This document shows, one piece after another, positions 46,207 through 57,500 of a DNA stretch of 64,000 nucleotides. Source of the stretch: Talinum fruticosum (Eukaryota; Streptophyta; Magnoliopsida; Caryophyllales; Talinaceae); contig JAITYX010000052.1 in assembly GCA_021018815.1 (NCBI GenBank), forward strand, positions 486,501-550,500. Reading direction: 5' to 3'. Within the stretch, counting starts at the first letter, position 1. Each line of letters starts with the position of its first letter. The notes beneath the pieces are model-generated. The model had not been told where the DNA came from and searched no databases. It worked only from the letters and a program-made list of their open reading frames with translations. A program made the position numbers and the translations under genes.

Positions 46207-47765
46207 AACTAAAATTGCCGAAGAGGAGCAAAAAGAAAACCTAAGAAAATAAAGAAAGAGAGAAGCTGAAGAGAGAACCTAGTTGTACAAGAATGGAATA
46301 ATGAAGAGAAATGGTAATACACATGAAGGAACTGATCCCATGAGCAGGCTTCAGTAACTGCAAAAAAAGGATAACACATTACAATAAACAAGCAGTGAAA
46401 GAGGAGCAGTTTCGAATGACAGTTTTGAAAGATGGCTTAGTTTTCTTCTTCCAGTTTCTTGTGCTGGACAAAAACATAATCAACCTCAGCATGTTCGATT
46501 ATGAAATTTACAGCACCTGGACCTGCAAGTACAATTGCAGGCATCCAAAGTTCAAATGAGAAACTAATGAGCCCAGTATCAAGTCAAAATAAATACAAAT
46601 CAGAGCAGCAGGTCATGCCAAACAAGTTCTTACCCGGGGTATCATAAAGAGGGACACGTCAAGCTGTGAGCATTGCAGGCCTACCCCAAAAATGCAAAAG
46701 AAAAGAGAAAAACAAATTAAACAGAAAAAGGCTCGAAATCACAAGCGACCAACACTTTTTGAGGGGAAAGGTAAAATAGGCCATGAAGCAGACCTCCATT
46801 GCCACAATCCACTGAGGACAATTAGCACCATAGATGCCAATCCTGGCACACTAAAGGATAGAAGAAGATCGACTTTATTCAAGAAAGAAATACTTATCAA
46901 GTTTAATATATTCAAAAATGGAAAAAAAAGAACAGAAAGCAAAGATTAACAAAGTGTAGCCTTACAGGCTGAGCACCACATGCCCCGTAATGCAGAACCA
47001 GCGGCTAAAACCTCTTCAAACACTTGCTTGTATGTTTTCCACACATAAGGTCCCCACTGTTGACACCTCAAAAGAAGGAGCAAATTCATCCGTTAAAACC
47101 ATGCTCCAAATTAGAGAAAGATTGTCACACAGCTTTGCTGATGGCAGATAGTGCAGAAATGGTTTATTTCTTTCTAAAAATACAATCTTACCTTCTTGCC
47201 GTTGACGAAATTACGCCATCTTAACATCTTATTGCCTGGATACTTCTCAGCAGCAAGTCTACAAATTCGAAGGGAAAATCAATCCAAATTACGTTAATCA
47301 ACAGCGTTTCCAAGCATGAATATGATTAATTCCTATTTTCAAGCTAGTCAGGTAGAGCACCTGAATGAATCCCAGGCAGTAGACAGGTCAGGGTCAGCAG
47401 GCGGGAACTCATTCTCAGAGAGACGGTTCCGATAGATCAGTGGCGGGGTCAGGAATTTAAAACAAGGGTGTTCAATATCTTTTGGTCTAAATTCAAGGGT
47501 GTCCAATTACTTATAATTTCAAATTTTTTAAAAATATTAGCTGTTTTTTATTATTTTTTTGGTGACACTCTTGGCTACTTCATGGCTCCGCCCATGCGGT
47601 AGATGGGACCCACTGCTGGCTGCCCGTCTTGTCCATCCCTTCCGTCACTTACCTGTACTGAGAACCTCTTCATCCTTTTTTATTACTCCGTATTTGCTTA
47701 CCTTCACAACATCTGCACTGCATATACCCAAAATGGAATCACATCATATCATATCATATCATACT
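46207..47765 (-). pseudogene. truncated duplicate of the LACS gene (5' half)
   Basis: This stretch is a direct, high-identity copy of 57222-58798, including introns and the upstream TACTCCGTATTTGC block. It contains counterparts of LACS exons 1 to 6 (exon 5 around 46636-46684, exon 3 around 46968-47057, exon 2 around 47191-47258, exon 1 around 47344-47680). A roughly 190-bp deletion has joined the start of exon 7 to the end of exon 8, leaving AVTEACSWDQFLHV. Similarity ends in the following intron, so the AMP-binding motif and C-terminal half are absent. Exon 1 is split by a 159-bp hAT-type insertion. It cannot make a working enzyme. Confidence 0.85.
47430..47604. mobile_element. hAT-type MITE in exon 1 of the LACS copy
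   Basis: The insertion 47438-47596 (159 bp) begins CAGTGGCGGGGTCAGGAA and ends with the inverse of CATGGGCGGAGCCATGAA, inverted ends of about 18 bp. It is flanked by CGATAGAT and CGGTAGAT, an 8-bp duplication differing by one base. The parental copy at 58632 reads CGGTAGAT once and without the insert. It has no coding capacity. Confidence 0.9.
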
Positions 47766-47871
47766 ATAGTCATTTCTACTGCTTATTCAGTTGTGTCAGG
47801 ACAATTCTATGAGGACAGGAATGCAAATGTAACAAGCTCTGCTAATTGTTATGCCTCCTTCCAGACAGTTC

Positions 47872-49458
47872 TTATTCACCTATCCAGCTGCTAGCTTTCT
47901 GCTTTTTCACATGCTTATCTTTGATCATAGTTTTCACCTCCGTTAGAGAGCTCCAGACACCTTTTTCACCAAGTATTTTTGAAAATGCTGAATATACAAC
48001 AGGGTGATCCTTTTCCAAGCTGTTTATTGCGCCTGCAGCATCATTGCTCAATTCAGAATCGGAATGAAAGCCACAGGCACCGAGCAATGCGCTCCACACA
48101 ACCACATCTGGCTCAAAGGGCATACATTCAATCAGGCACTTTGCCTTGTCTAGATGGCCTGCTCTTCCATATAGATCCACTATGCAAGCATAGTGCTCCT
48201 TTTCTGGTTTTACACCATAAACTTTTTCCATGCAACAAAAGATCCTCTCCCCTTCATCGACCAGCCCAGCATGTCCACATGCTGAAAGAACATTGACAAA
48301 AGTTATATGATTGGGCCTCAGGCCGCCACTGATCATTTTCTGAAAGTCATCCAAGGCTCTTCTTGCAAGACCATTCCTTGCGTAACCACCTATTATTGAA
48401 TTCCAAGAGGCTAGGTTTTTGTTGGGCATCATCTTAAAGACACAATATGCTGCTTCAATGTTTCCACATTTGGCATACATATCAATAAGAGCAGTTGACA
48501 ATACGACATCAATTGGTACTCCAAGTTTTAATAAGCTGGCATGAACTTGCTCCCCAGTAACAATTTCAGATGCCCCTGCACAAGCAGCTAAGATGCTGGA
48601 GAAGGTATGCTGATTTGCCTGAGTACTTGATCTCATCATCAAAAGAAAGAGCTTTAAAGCTTTGAAATGGTTGCCTGTTCTCACATACCCAGAAATCATA
48701 GCAGTCCAAGAGACAACATTCCTTTCATCCATCAGGTCAAAAATATATCGAGCCCTTTCGACCTGTTTATTCTTCAAATACCCATCAACCATGGTAGTCC
48801 AAGAGGTCACATCCTTCTCAGTCATCACGTTGAAAGCTCTTTGAGCCTCTGGAGCCAAACCCAAATCCATGTAACCCAAAATTAACGCGTTCCATACACT
48901 GACATTTTTCTCTAATATATCATCAAACACACAACGTAAGGCATAATGATCTCCCAAATTTGTGTACCCTCGCACCAATGCTGACCCCACAAAAGCACTG
49001 GAATTGTAACCCAGGGGGACGATATGGGCGTGAAGTTGTGGGATCAAAACCTTGAAAACATCACCCGCAATGGAGCTAATTACGGTGGAGAATGTGTACT
49101 CACTGGGTCTTAGACCAGATCGTCGTAGCTGGAGATAAGAGTGATAAATGCCTTGATGGTCTTGAGCTTTTTGCAAGGCAGACAACCAGGTATTCCAAGA
49201 CACAACGTCTCTTTCAGGCATTTTACCGAACAGTTGGCGGGCGGTCTGAAGTTCATTGTATTTCACGCAACCGGCAATGATTATGTTCCAAGAAACAACA
49301 TTTCGAGACTCAGCGTTTTGATCAAAGTGCTCGAGAGCATGTTGAAGCTGCCCATGTCGGAGGGAATTCTTAATCAGGTGGTTCAAAGTAGCGGTTTGAA
49401 GGGAACAATAGTGGCGGGAAATTATCAGCTGAGAGCCTCTGACGAATATGCTGGACAT
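47872..49458 (-). CDS. PLS-class pentatricopeptide repeat protein with E domain
   Basis: An intronless 528-residue PPR protein, as usual for this family. PPR proteins bind organellar RNA in a sequence-specific way; PLS members with E domains usually serve C-to-U editing. Repeats run from about residue 50 to 420, marked by RNVVSWNIIIAGCVK, RDVVSWNTWLSALQK, KNVSVWNALILGYMDLG, KDVTSWTTMVDGYLKNK, RNVVSWTAMISGYVRTG, TALIDMYAKCGNIEAAY and LASWNSIIGGYARNG. Then comes the E region (HYACIVDLYGRAGHLDKAKC..VVWSALLGAC) ending KASSWIGE. No DYW domain follows. The N-terminus is short and rich in Arg, Ser and Ile, consistent with a mitochondrial or plastid transit peptide. It lies between the two copies of the LACS 5' region and on the same strand. 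The RNA target cannot be inferred. Confidence 0.9.
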   Translation of the reverse strand: MSSIFVRGSQLIISRHYCSLQTATLNHLIKNSLRHGQLQHALEHFDQNAESRNVVSWNIIIAGCVKYNELQTARQLFGKMPERDVVSWNTWLSALQKAQDHQGIYHSYLQLRRSGLRPSEYTFSTVISSIAGDVFKVLIPQLHAHIVPLGYNSSAFVGSALVRGYTNLGDHYALRCVFDDILEKNVSVWNALILGYMDLGLAPEAQRAFNVMTEKDVTSWTTMVDGYLKNKQVERARYIFDLMDERNVVSWTAMISGYVRTGNHFKALKLFLLMMRSSTQANQHTFSSILAACAGASEIVTGEQVHASLLKLGVPIDVVLSTALIDMYAKCGNIEAAYCVFKMMPNKNLASWNSIIGGYARNGLARRALDDFQKMISGGLRPNHITFVNVLSACGHAGLVDEGERIFCCMEKVYGVKPEKEHYACIVDLYGRAGHLDKAKCLIECMPFEPDVVVWSALLGACGFHSDSELSNDAAGAINSLEKDHPVVYSAFSKILGEKGVWSSLTEVKTMIKDKHVKKQKASSWIGE

Positions 49459-50260
49459 GAATATGATGATCCAACTGTTGAGGACGAAATATGTAATAAA
49501 ACAAGTTTCGGATCCAACACATTTGTAATTGGAACCTGTTTTTGTTGTTGCCTTTAATGCGGAGTATGATACAACTCCATATGAAATTGGTTTTGGTGCA
49601 TAATATCTTTCTCCAAGAGAGGCTTGTCTTTCATGTTTTTGGGTTCTTGTGCATTTATATACTCACCAATTACGTTTCTCTTCAATATTTTCCATTTTGC
49701 GACGTGCTAACTAAAAGAAAAATTAAAGAAAAAGAAATTTAATTTATATATGTGACTTACTTAATAGATAATTTAGTTTAATAATTGATTGTAAAATTTG
49801 TATATTGTGTTAGTTAACTTATATATATATGTATTTATTTACAAATTTGTTAGTTGACGGTGAATTTAGTTGGAAATAATATTAAGAGTAAGTTCAGAAA
49901 ATATTTATTTGGCTTATTTCAAAACATGATTATCATCATAATTTCTAAACATCCAAAACTTACTTTTTCCATCCCAAAATCTTAGCATTTAGGCCAAAAA
50001 TCTGATTGCTTATTACACTCTTCTTTGTCTACTGCATCTTTAGACTCTATCTCTAAATATTCATTCTTCACAATGATTACTTTCTTCCAAATCTGCTGCA
50101 GTCCACCTCTCTACATCATACCTAAACCATCATTGCTATATCACTCTCCTTTCCAATCTAATACACTCAACCTCTCTACTCCATATTCCAAATAATTATT
50201 GCAACCCTTCCAAATCTGTTGCATAAAATCAAGTAAGATACTTGAAACTCCAAAGACGAG

Positions 50261-50262
<2 letters not shown>
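49459..50262. other. upstream region of the PPR gene, no further gene seen
   Basis: AT-rich sequence that should contain the PPR promoter (minus strand). A pair of similar phrases around 50090 and 50165 (CCACCTCTCTACATCATACC/CAACCTCTCTACTCCATATT) suggests a small local repeat. The reading frames are not protein-like. Confidence 0.5.

Positions 50263-50300
<38 letters not shown>
50263..50300. repeat. GA dinucleotide microsatellite
   Basis: An uninterrupted run of GA repeats of about 36 bp. Confidence 0.95.
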
Positions 50301-50303
<3 letters not shown>

Positions 50304-51845
50304 CTAAGGGGACCCTAACTTCTTCCATCACATTCATTTCAAATTTCAACCTCATTGTTCAACATCTTCACTAAGGGTAGAGCCAAGAACAAAGGTAGAG
50401 GGGTAGAAGGAAGGTCCAAGAATACAACAAATAACAAGAACTTAGCTCTAATCATACTCATGAAGGTGAGTTTTCTTTTCCTCCCCACTGTATATGTTAA
50501 ACCTCGTTTTTTATCGATTTTTAAGGCATTATTTAACCCAATTCCGTGATGATTTCAATTATATTTATTTAGTTTTGGGTTAGATTTTGCTCATTTTCTT
50601 TTATCGTCACCTAAGCTTGTAAATCCCTTTATTACAGGTTTTTGGGTTTAAATTTGAGAGATTCGAGGCAAATTTGATGAAAAGCGATCAAGAGGAGAGT
50701 TCGGGCTCAAGAGGAGGCAAGAAAGAAGCCTAAAACACATTAAGAGAGGTTGCACAGCCCCCTGTGCGAAATGGGTAGAGAGTTCAGAGTTTTCGCACAG
50801 CCCCCTGTGCGAAGTCGCACAACCCCCTGTGCGAAACTGCGGCAGAATTTTGCATGGTACCACGTGCGACCTTGCACGGCCGTGCGACTACTGTTTCTGC
50901 GGATATTTAAGTTTCCAAATTATAATTTTTAGGGATTTTTTCCAGAATTAAAAATTTTAGCTAGGGTTTTCGAGAGGCAGCCCCCAAGAGGAGACTCAAG
51001 AACACTCAATTCTAATTTTCTACTTCAAGTTTATGTATGATTGAATCGCTTCAAGTTTTTATTCGGTAATCGTAATTTCTTCTCTTTATCTTTTCTTCAC
51101 AATTTCTCTTCATTTCTCCATGGCTATGTTCCCTAAATTATGTCAATTGTTTAGTATCATGTTTAAGGGCTAATTTCTCTACTTAGGTTGGGATTGATTC
51201 CTATTATACCTTGATAATCATGAATTGAGTACCAATTGAATTGTTCCATGCTTGTTAGGTTAGAATTCACTTCGTTCATCACTTTTTCATTGATTTCCTC
51301 GAAAGAGGACTCATATATTTTTATTAGAGTTTTGTAAACATCGAAAGATGAAAACTTACCTAGAATGACGTTGTGGGCGATTAGAACTTCGATATGAAAA
51401 TAATTAAGGTTTTTATCGGGGTTGTGAGATGCATTCTTTGTGATTTTGCTCTTTATTAATCCCATGGAAATAGGTGATTAGATTGTGCAAAATTAGTCTT
51501 TGACCTTCGAAAGTAGGCGAAGATAAGTTTAATTTGGTGTCTCCCCTTCTAAACTGTTAGCATAGGCAAATCTCAAGAGGTATTTGATGTTGATTTCATG
51601 CATAGTAGTGTGATTAATCCCAATCTAAGACTTTTTACTTATTGATCTCTCATAGTTATTTTGTTTTTAGTTGAATCCAAAAACCAAATCACTGTCGAAC
51701 TGAGTTTTTACCTAGATTAGAGTTTTTAGGTGGATTTAGGATTTGAAAACGAGTTCCTTGTGGACACAACCCGTACTTGCCGGTTCCTAGCTACAGCTAC
51801 ACCGTGCACTTGCGGTAAATTATTTCTCTCAACAGTATATTACTT
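50301..51845. mobile_element. LTR-retrotransposon remnant with CTGTGC hairpins
   Basis: No protein is encoded. At 50750-50840 three short palindromes of the form GCACA(G/A)CCCCCTGTGC occur, followed by a CACGTGCGACC and CACGGCCGTGCGA block. The right end has the phrases GACACAACCCGTACTTGCCG and ACCGTGCACTTGCGG, often seen at the LTR/leader border of plant Ty3-type elements. Only one copy of the presumed LTR is present. Limits are approximate. Confidence 0.45.
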
Positions 51846-52320
51846 TCCAACCAAAATGAATTTCATAAGTGTGCTTGTGGACCGACTTTGAATACTCAAA
51901 ACTTCATCAAATTAATGCATGCATGTGTTTTTGGAGTGACTCATTGATATAAACATGCTATGAGGATGTTAGAAAGGGAAAAGGAGTAGAGATATAATTA
52001 TCATCATCTATTTGATTGAGCTTCTTTTTTGTTATTATAATTTCATACATGAATATGAAAGTGCACCAACCATGTTTAAATTTTTGTGAAATCAAGATTT
52101 GGTTGAGGTTTGAAATATGCTAGTGAATATACTTGGTGGAGTGCTATTAAGGATGGGTGATCGAAAATATTAAAACGTGTTTGTCAAAATCTTGATTTGA
52201 GAATTATTTTTAATGGGTTTTATTGAGCTAATATAAACTTAGAATACTAGAAAATTTATAAAACAAACCTTTCATATATATTCCACAGAGACAAAGTAGA
52301 AAAAAAGAAAATGGAGTTTG

Positions 52321-52720
52321 GGAGCTATTGTCACCCACCACGGGTGCCCCCACAGCCTGTGGGGCAGCCGTGGTGGCCAACAGTGATTTAAATGATATGA
52401 AATACCCACCACGAGTGCTCCCACAGGCCGTGGGATAGCCCGTGGTAGCCACCAGAGATCCTCACTAAAGTTTTGGAGCTATTGTCACCCACCACGGGTG
52501 CTCCCATAGCCTGTGGGGCAGCCGTGGTGGCCAACAATGATTTAAATGATATGAAATACCCACCACGGGTGCTCCCACAGGCCGTGGGATAGCCCATGGT
52601 AGCCACCAGAGATCCTCACTAACTATGGGGAGGCCTGTGATGGCCTCAAGAGCCAACTTTTGACCCCCACTGGCAGTGGGGAGGTCCGTGGTGGCCTCTA
52701 AAGCAATCTTGGAATCCCAC
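52321..52720. repeat. tandem array of palindromic CCACGG...CCGTGG units
   Basis: A unit of about 154 bp starting GGAGCTATTGTCACCCACCA at 52321 is repeated from 52475 with few changes, followed by a partial third copy (about 52620-52720). Each unit holds two hairpins. One is a nearly perfect nested palindrome: CCACCACGG pairs with CCGTGGTGG, and inside it CCCCACAG pairs with CTGTGGGG. The other has CCCACCACG.GTGCTCCCAC with CCGTGGG. Confidence 0.85.
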
Positions 52721-52906
52721 AATCCACGAGCCTTATCCCAGAATGCTTGTAAGCTTTGTATTTGTGTTGGTAAGTAAGTTTAAGACTTTAAAGTATGGTT
52801 TCGGGCCTCACCGATCAATTTGATAAACATATACGTAAAGCAATAAGAGAAATAACAAATATTATGTAAAATGAGAAGCTGATTTCTTGGGAACACTTTA
52901 CCGGTA

Positions 52907-53370
52907 CAAAATATAGGAAGCTGACATGAGATTATATTCCGGCTTACAGGCATTGCCTTTTCACTTTTAGATCATGAGTCTTTCCGAGTGGTAAGCTTAT
53001 GTATACACGTGAGTGGTTCCGAATCCCAATACCATGGTATGTTGGGTCGACTCACAAGCGTCAAAATACAAAATCTAGGACGGTGATTTATTCTGGCCTG
53101 AGGGCAGCGGCTTTTACTCTTAGATTACGAGTCCTCCCGAATAGGAAACTTGAGTATATGCGTTAGTGGTTTCGAATCCCAGTATCCTAGTACGTTGGAT
53201 CAGCTTACAGGCGTCAAAATACAAAATCTAGGAAGGTGACGTATTCCGGCCTACGGGCAAAAACTTTCACTCCTAAATCATGAGTCATTCCGGGAAGTTA
53301 GCGCGTACATACGGGTGAGTGGTTTCGAATTCCAATACTGTAATACGTTGAGTCGGCTCACATGCGTCGA
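52907..53370. repeat. three-copy tandem array, period about 153-162 bp
   Basis: Units start with CAAAATATAGGAAGCTGA (52907), CAAAATCTAGGACGGTGA (53069) and CAAAATCTAGGAAGGTGA (53222). Each continues through TATTCCGGCCT, a GATCATGAGTC-like block, GTGAGTGGTTTCGAATCC and a GTTGGATCGGCTCAC-like end. The copies have diverged moderately. No coding content. Confidence 0.85.
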
Positions 53371-54165
53371 TTGACTACCAGGGTACTAGTTCTTACCCAA
53401 AGAAATTCAAGATAATAAAATTAAGTTAAGCTCCAAGTTGAGAAGTGATTTGGTCACATTGGTGAAGGAAATGTAGATCACTTGAGTTTTAAAGCATTAT
53501 GGTCTTCTTATTTCGATTAAGAGTGGAATAGGGTAAGATTACCTTTTTATGCGACTTAATTACTAATATATATTATTATTGTTAAGTATGATTGGTATTA
53601 TATATATATATATATATATGCATGCAAAACTGTTTGATTTTGGGAGACGAAGGACTCCCATTGAGTTGTAATTGCTCATTCCCCTACTTTTTCATCTTTT
53701 AGATCCAGAGCAACAATTGGAAAAATTTATCATTTTGGAGACCGTTTTGATGCTCTTTTATCTACAAAGAACTTTAATGCATTGATTACTTATGTTTAAT
53801 TGTGTGTACTTTTGAGCATGACATGTAAGACTTATACGATAATTAGGAATGTTTGTAGCTAGATGTATGTTGACATTCTTAGATGCTATGATTCGGCCTC
53901 GGTGGCCTCCACCAAGACTTTGTCGATGATGTACTTTATTCTATGTTGTAGGGTTGTGTGAACCTGAATGTTTAGTTCGAAGTTGTATGGGTTTAAAACT
54001 TGAAGTAGATTCTCTCTCTCAAAAAAAAAATGTTGACTCGACTTCCATGAGTTTTGAAAGTAGGATAAGTTAACATGATTATTTCCTAATTTAGCCTTAA
54101 ATATCCTTGAAAAGGATCCCGACGATGTGACGTCCCTATCCGAGAATCGAGGTGCTACATTGTCA

Positions 54166-54577
54166 TACTATACTTTCTAGATAATAAAAAAACATGATCG
54201 TCTTTTTACTTTTTTTATTATCAAAAGTTTTAAAAAGAATCATCCAAATCTTCTGCAAGTTCTCTCACATATTTTGAAAGCATTTGATGTAAATATTTGA
54301 TGTAGATGAATCAGTTTGATGCATGTGACCATGAACCATAATTTCCAAAACGTAACTATGATCCCCAAGTATTTGGAACCAAGGCACTATCCTTCATAGC
54401 ACAGCCGTCTTTTCTCCCCTCACGAGGATCGGACTCTAAGCTTTGTTTTAGAAAAAAAAACACTAGAGCTTCCTCAATACATATATATATTATCCATAAA
54501 AAGCGACTACATTCCACGTCGGCAATTTATAACTACCATATTCTCGGTTGCTTCACGAATCCACAAACCACCATTCC
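54166..54577. other. 3' flank of the LACS gene
   Basis: AT-rich DNA that should contain the 3' UTR of the minus-strand LACS gene immediately below 54578. No gene or delimited repeat is visible. Confidence 0.5.
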
Positions 54578-57500
54578 TCAGTGCTTCTCTTTGGCCAAGG
54601 TGCAGTATATTTCATCGATTTCTACCTGCATCATCCCAACATATATTATGTATTAGAGACACAGCATGTAGTATGCGTCATGAAAAATCAAATCCATAAG
54701 CTATCCCTGCCTGGTACGTATACCTGGTAATGTTTGAGCAGTCTATCCCTCCTCTTCTTCAAGGTTGGTGTCAGCAAACCTGGTATTTCTTCGAAGGTTT
54801 GAGGTTCCAAAATGACCCCTTTCACTTGTTCAAAGCCTCTAAGCTGGTTTAGACAAAGAAACAAATTGAATTCTTAAAAAGAAACAGAAATGGAAAATTT
54901 GGAAGTGAGGAATAGAAAGAAAACCAGGTTGTCAACATATTGGTTAGGCAGCAGCAGCCATTCACATACCTTGTTTCTTTCCCCTACTGATTTGAGTTCA
55001 GAGAGGATGTAACTTCTGAGATCAACCAAGGAGCACAACTGAGACAAGGTACCTTGGAGTTGGTTTTTATTTGCCCATTTCTTGGCGTTGTCTTCATTTG
55101 GCACCACCACAGCTACCAGCATTGACTTGAAGCTGTCTCCGTACACCCAAATCTTTCAACAAAAATTCAGGAAAATGGTGAATATCATCAGTTTCCTGTT
55201 CTAAGGTTATGTGTGTCCGTGAACGCAAACAAATCTAGTCAATTTAATAAGAAATGTAGTATGGAAAGACGTTAGGGGTTTTTGGAGAATAGAAGAGAGG
55301 CTCACGTCTTCAACAATGGGGCTAATCCCATACACTTTCTCGAGGTACTCAACTGCAACGTACTCTCCTTGGGAGAGTTTTATGAGATTCTTCTTCCTAT
55401 CAATGATCTTTATGGTCCCATTAGGAAGCATCTCTCCTATGTCACCCGTATGAAACCATCCATCAATGATACACTCTTTGGTCAGCGCTGGGTTCTTGTA
55501 GTATCCGCTGAACACAGACTTACCCCTCACGCAAATCTCCCTCGCGGGGTTCAGCAAGCGGGTGATAACCCATTTCTGGCACTTCTTCCAGCCGCAATTC
55601 TGTATATATAGATGGAACCCCTACTGTTCCCAGCATTGACATTTCATCAGGGAACCCAACAGTGGACAATCCACATGTTTCCGTCAATCCTGCACGGGTA
55701 CATACATAAACAAAAGCCCCCAAAAGCAGATTCATATAATTATAAGAAAAAAAGGGAAAACGGCAAAAAATTTCCATTTCCATTACCATAGCCCTGCACT
55801 ACAAAGCAGCAGCAAGTCACCCGCAAAAATTCCTCCACTTCCCTGCTCCAGGGCGCAGCTCCGGACACTATAAGTCTAACCCGGCCCCCTAACTTCTCCT
55901 TTACCTGTAGTTGGGCATAGCCGAAAACATTGAAGCTATGAGGGAGATGATGTATAGATGCAAGGAAAACCTCGTGTGCAATCAGAGTTGACTAAAATGT
56001 ACAGCAGAAGTTTCTCGATCTACAAAATATTGACATAAAAGGAGAGAGGGGGGTTGAAAAAGATGATAGTAATGATGGATGGGAGAAAACCTTTCTGAAA
56101 GCTATTAAATCTGCCAATGGGGATGCATTCTTCTGCTTGTACCCTAAATTCATCCAAAATAGTTTGCTGTATTTCAACATAGATACATTAGCATTGCAAC
56201 TTTTCACTTCATCATGCATATAATAACAGCAAAAGGCAGTAGTTAAAGAGACAATAAAGAGAACTTAACAACTCACTATTTGTACAGAAGGTGAAAAATC
56301 TTCCTCCTCCGTGGATTAAGAGTTTCTATTGCTTTTTGAATCCCTGACAAGATAGCAATGAACACAGTGTCAGTAGTTCCTTTATTTGAAAGGCTTGCTC
56401 AATTGATTAGATTATACTTAAAAATCAATTTAAAAAAAGTAATGAGACACAACGTAGATTGAATACGTGCCTTCGTATACACGTTCAAAAACCCTTGGTA
56501 CACCAGCAAAAAAGGTTGGCTTCAACTCCATGAGATCATCATTGATTTCATTTATATTCTGCATGGCATAAATCAACGACATCCGTCAGGACACCCCCAA
56601 GAAAGATTATCCAAATTCAAATTCTCCTCACAGAATTTTGAGAACATTACTTTTTTCATTAAAAAAGCACCTTATATATATATATATATATATATAGCAG
56701 AAGAGAATAAGAGCAAAGTACCCCGTGATAGTAGCCAATAGAAGCACCCTTCCGGAAAAAGTATTCCTCTATTGCACGGTCTAATATATGAGCAAGGGGA
56801 AGGAAAGACAGATACACATCATCTACCGTCATCTATTTAAAGTAACAAGTAATTGTATTAGATCAAAGACTTCTAAGGATAAAGGACCAGAAAAAGGCAG
56901 TCAGCATAAATCAGGACTTAAAAATGTAGGGCTACAGCCTATATTATCACATCATTAGAGACTGAAAAAAATTACATAGCTTCATTACAATAATCAGGAA
57001 AGAAGATTAAATGAATTAACCTTGTCTTCAAACTGTTCCATGAAAAGATCCAGGCCTCTTATAAGCGTTGCTACGTTTTCATGTGTAAGGACAACACCTT
57101 TAGGATCTCCACTGGTGCCACTTGTGTACATTATAGTGCAGATGTTAATTGATTGGGGAGGCAATGGGTCTGTTGGATTTTCCTTTCCCTGCATATACGG
57201 AATCAACAGATTGGAAAAAGAGGAGCAGAAGGAAAACCTAAAAAATAAAGAAAGAGAGAAAAGCTGAAGACAGAACCTAGTTGTACAAGATGGAATAATG
57301 AAGAGAAATAGTATAATAAACAGACCATATGAAGGAACTGATCCCATGAGTAGGCTTCTAGTCCTTTGTCACCAGCCTTTTGTTTTTCGTCCTCCGTCAA
57401 AGAAGTGAAGCAAACGATTGCTGGATCAGGACAAAAATTTTTACAAAGAAACCAGTTTAATAACAAAAAATAAAGTCGATAAGTTCCTCATGTTTTTTGC

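Larger units (their letters stand above)
51860..54165. mobile_element. Ty3/gypsy LTR-like remnant with tandem arrays
   Basis: Non-coding DNA ending near 54165 in TGTGACGTCCCTATCCGAGA and GAGGTGCTACA, a terminus resembling plant Tekay/Del-type LTRs. Upstream phrases such as GATTCGGCCTCGGTGGCCTC fit the same class. It contains two tandem arrays (52321-52720 and 52907-53370) and an AT microsatellite at about 53609-53630. No internal retroviral genes or second LTR were found, so it may be a solo LTR. The left limit is uncertain. Confidence 0.4.

Noticed and set aside
49141..49557. 138-codon plus-strand frame opposite the start of the PPR gene
   Set aside because: It is mostly the antisense of the PPR reading frame and shows no motif of its own.
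52228..52722. Three overlapping minus-strand frames with repeated TACGSTRGGYF-like words
   Set aside because: The apparent protein repeat is produced by the DNA-level tandem palindromic array in a non-coding retroelement remnant.
50745..53370. Possible CRISPR-like regular repeats
   Set aside because: Repeats are either adjacent tandem units or irregularly spaced short palindromes in plant retroelement DNA. There is no uniform repeat-spacer order and no cas gene.
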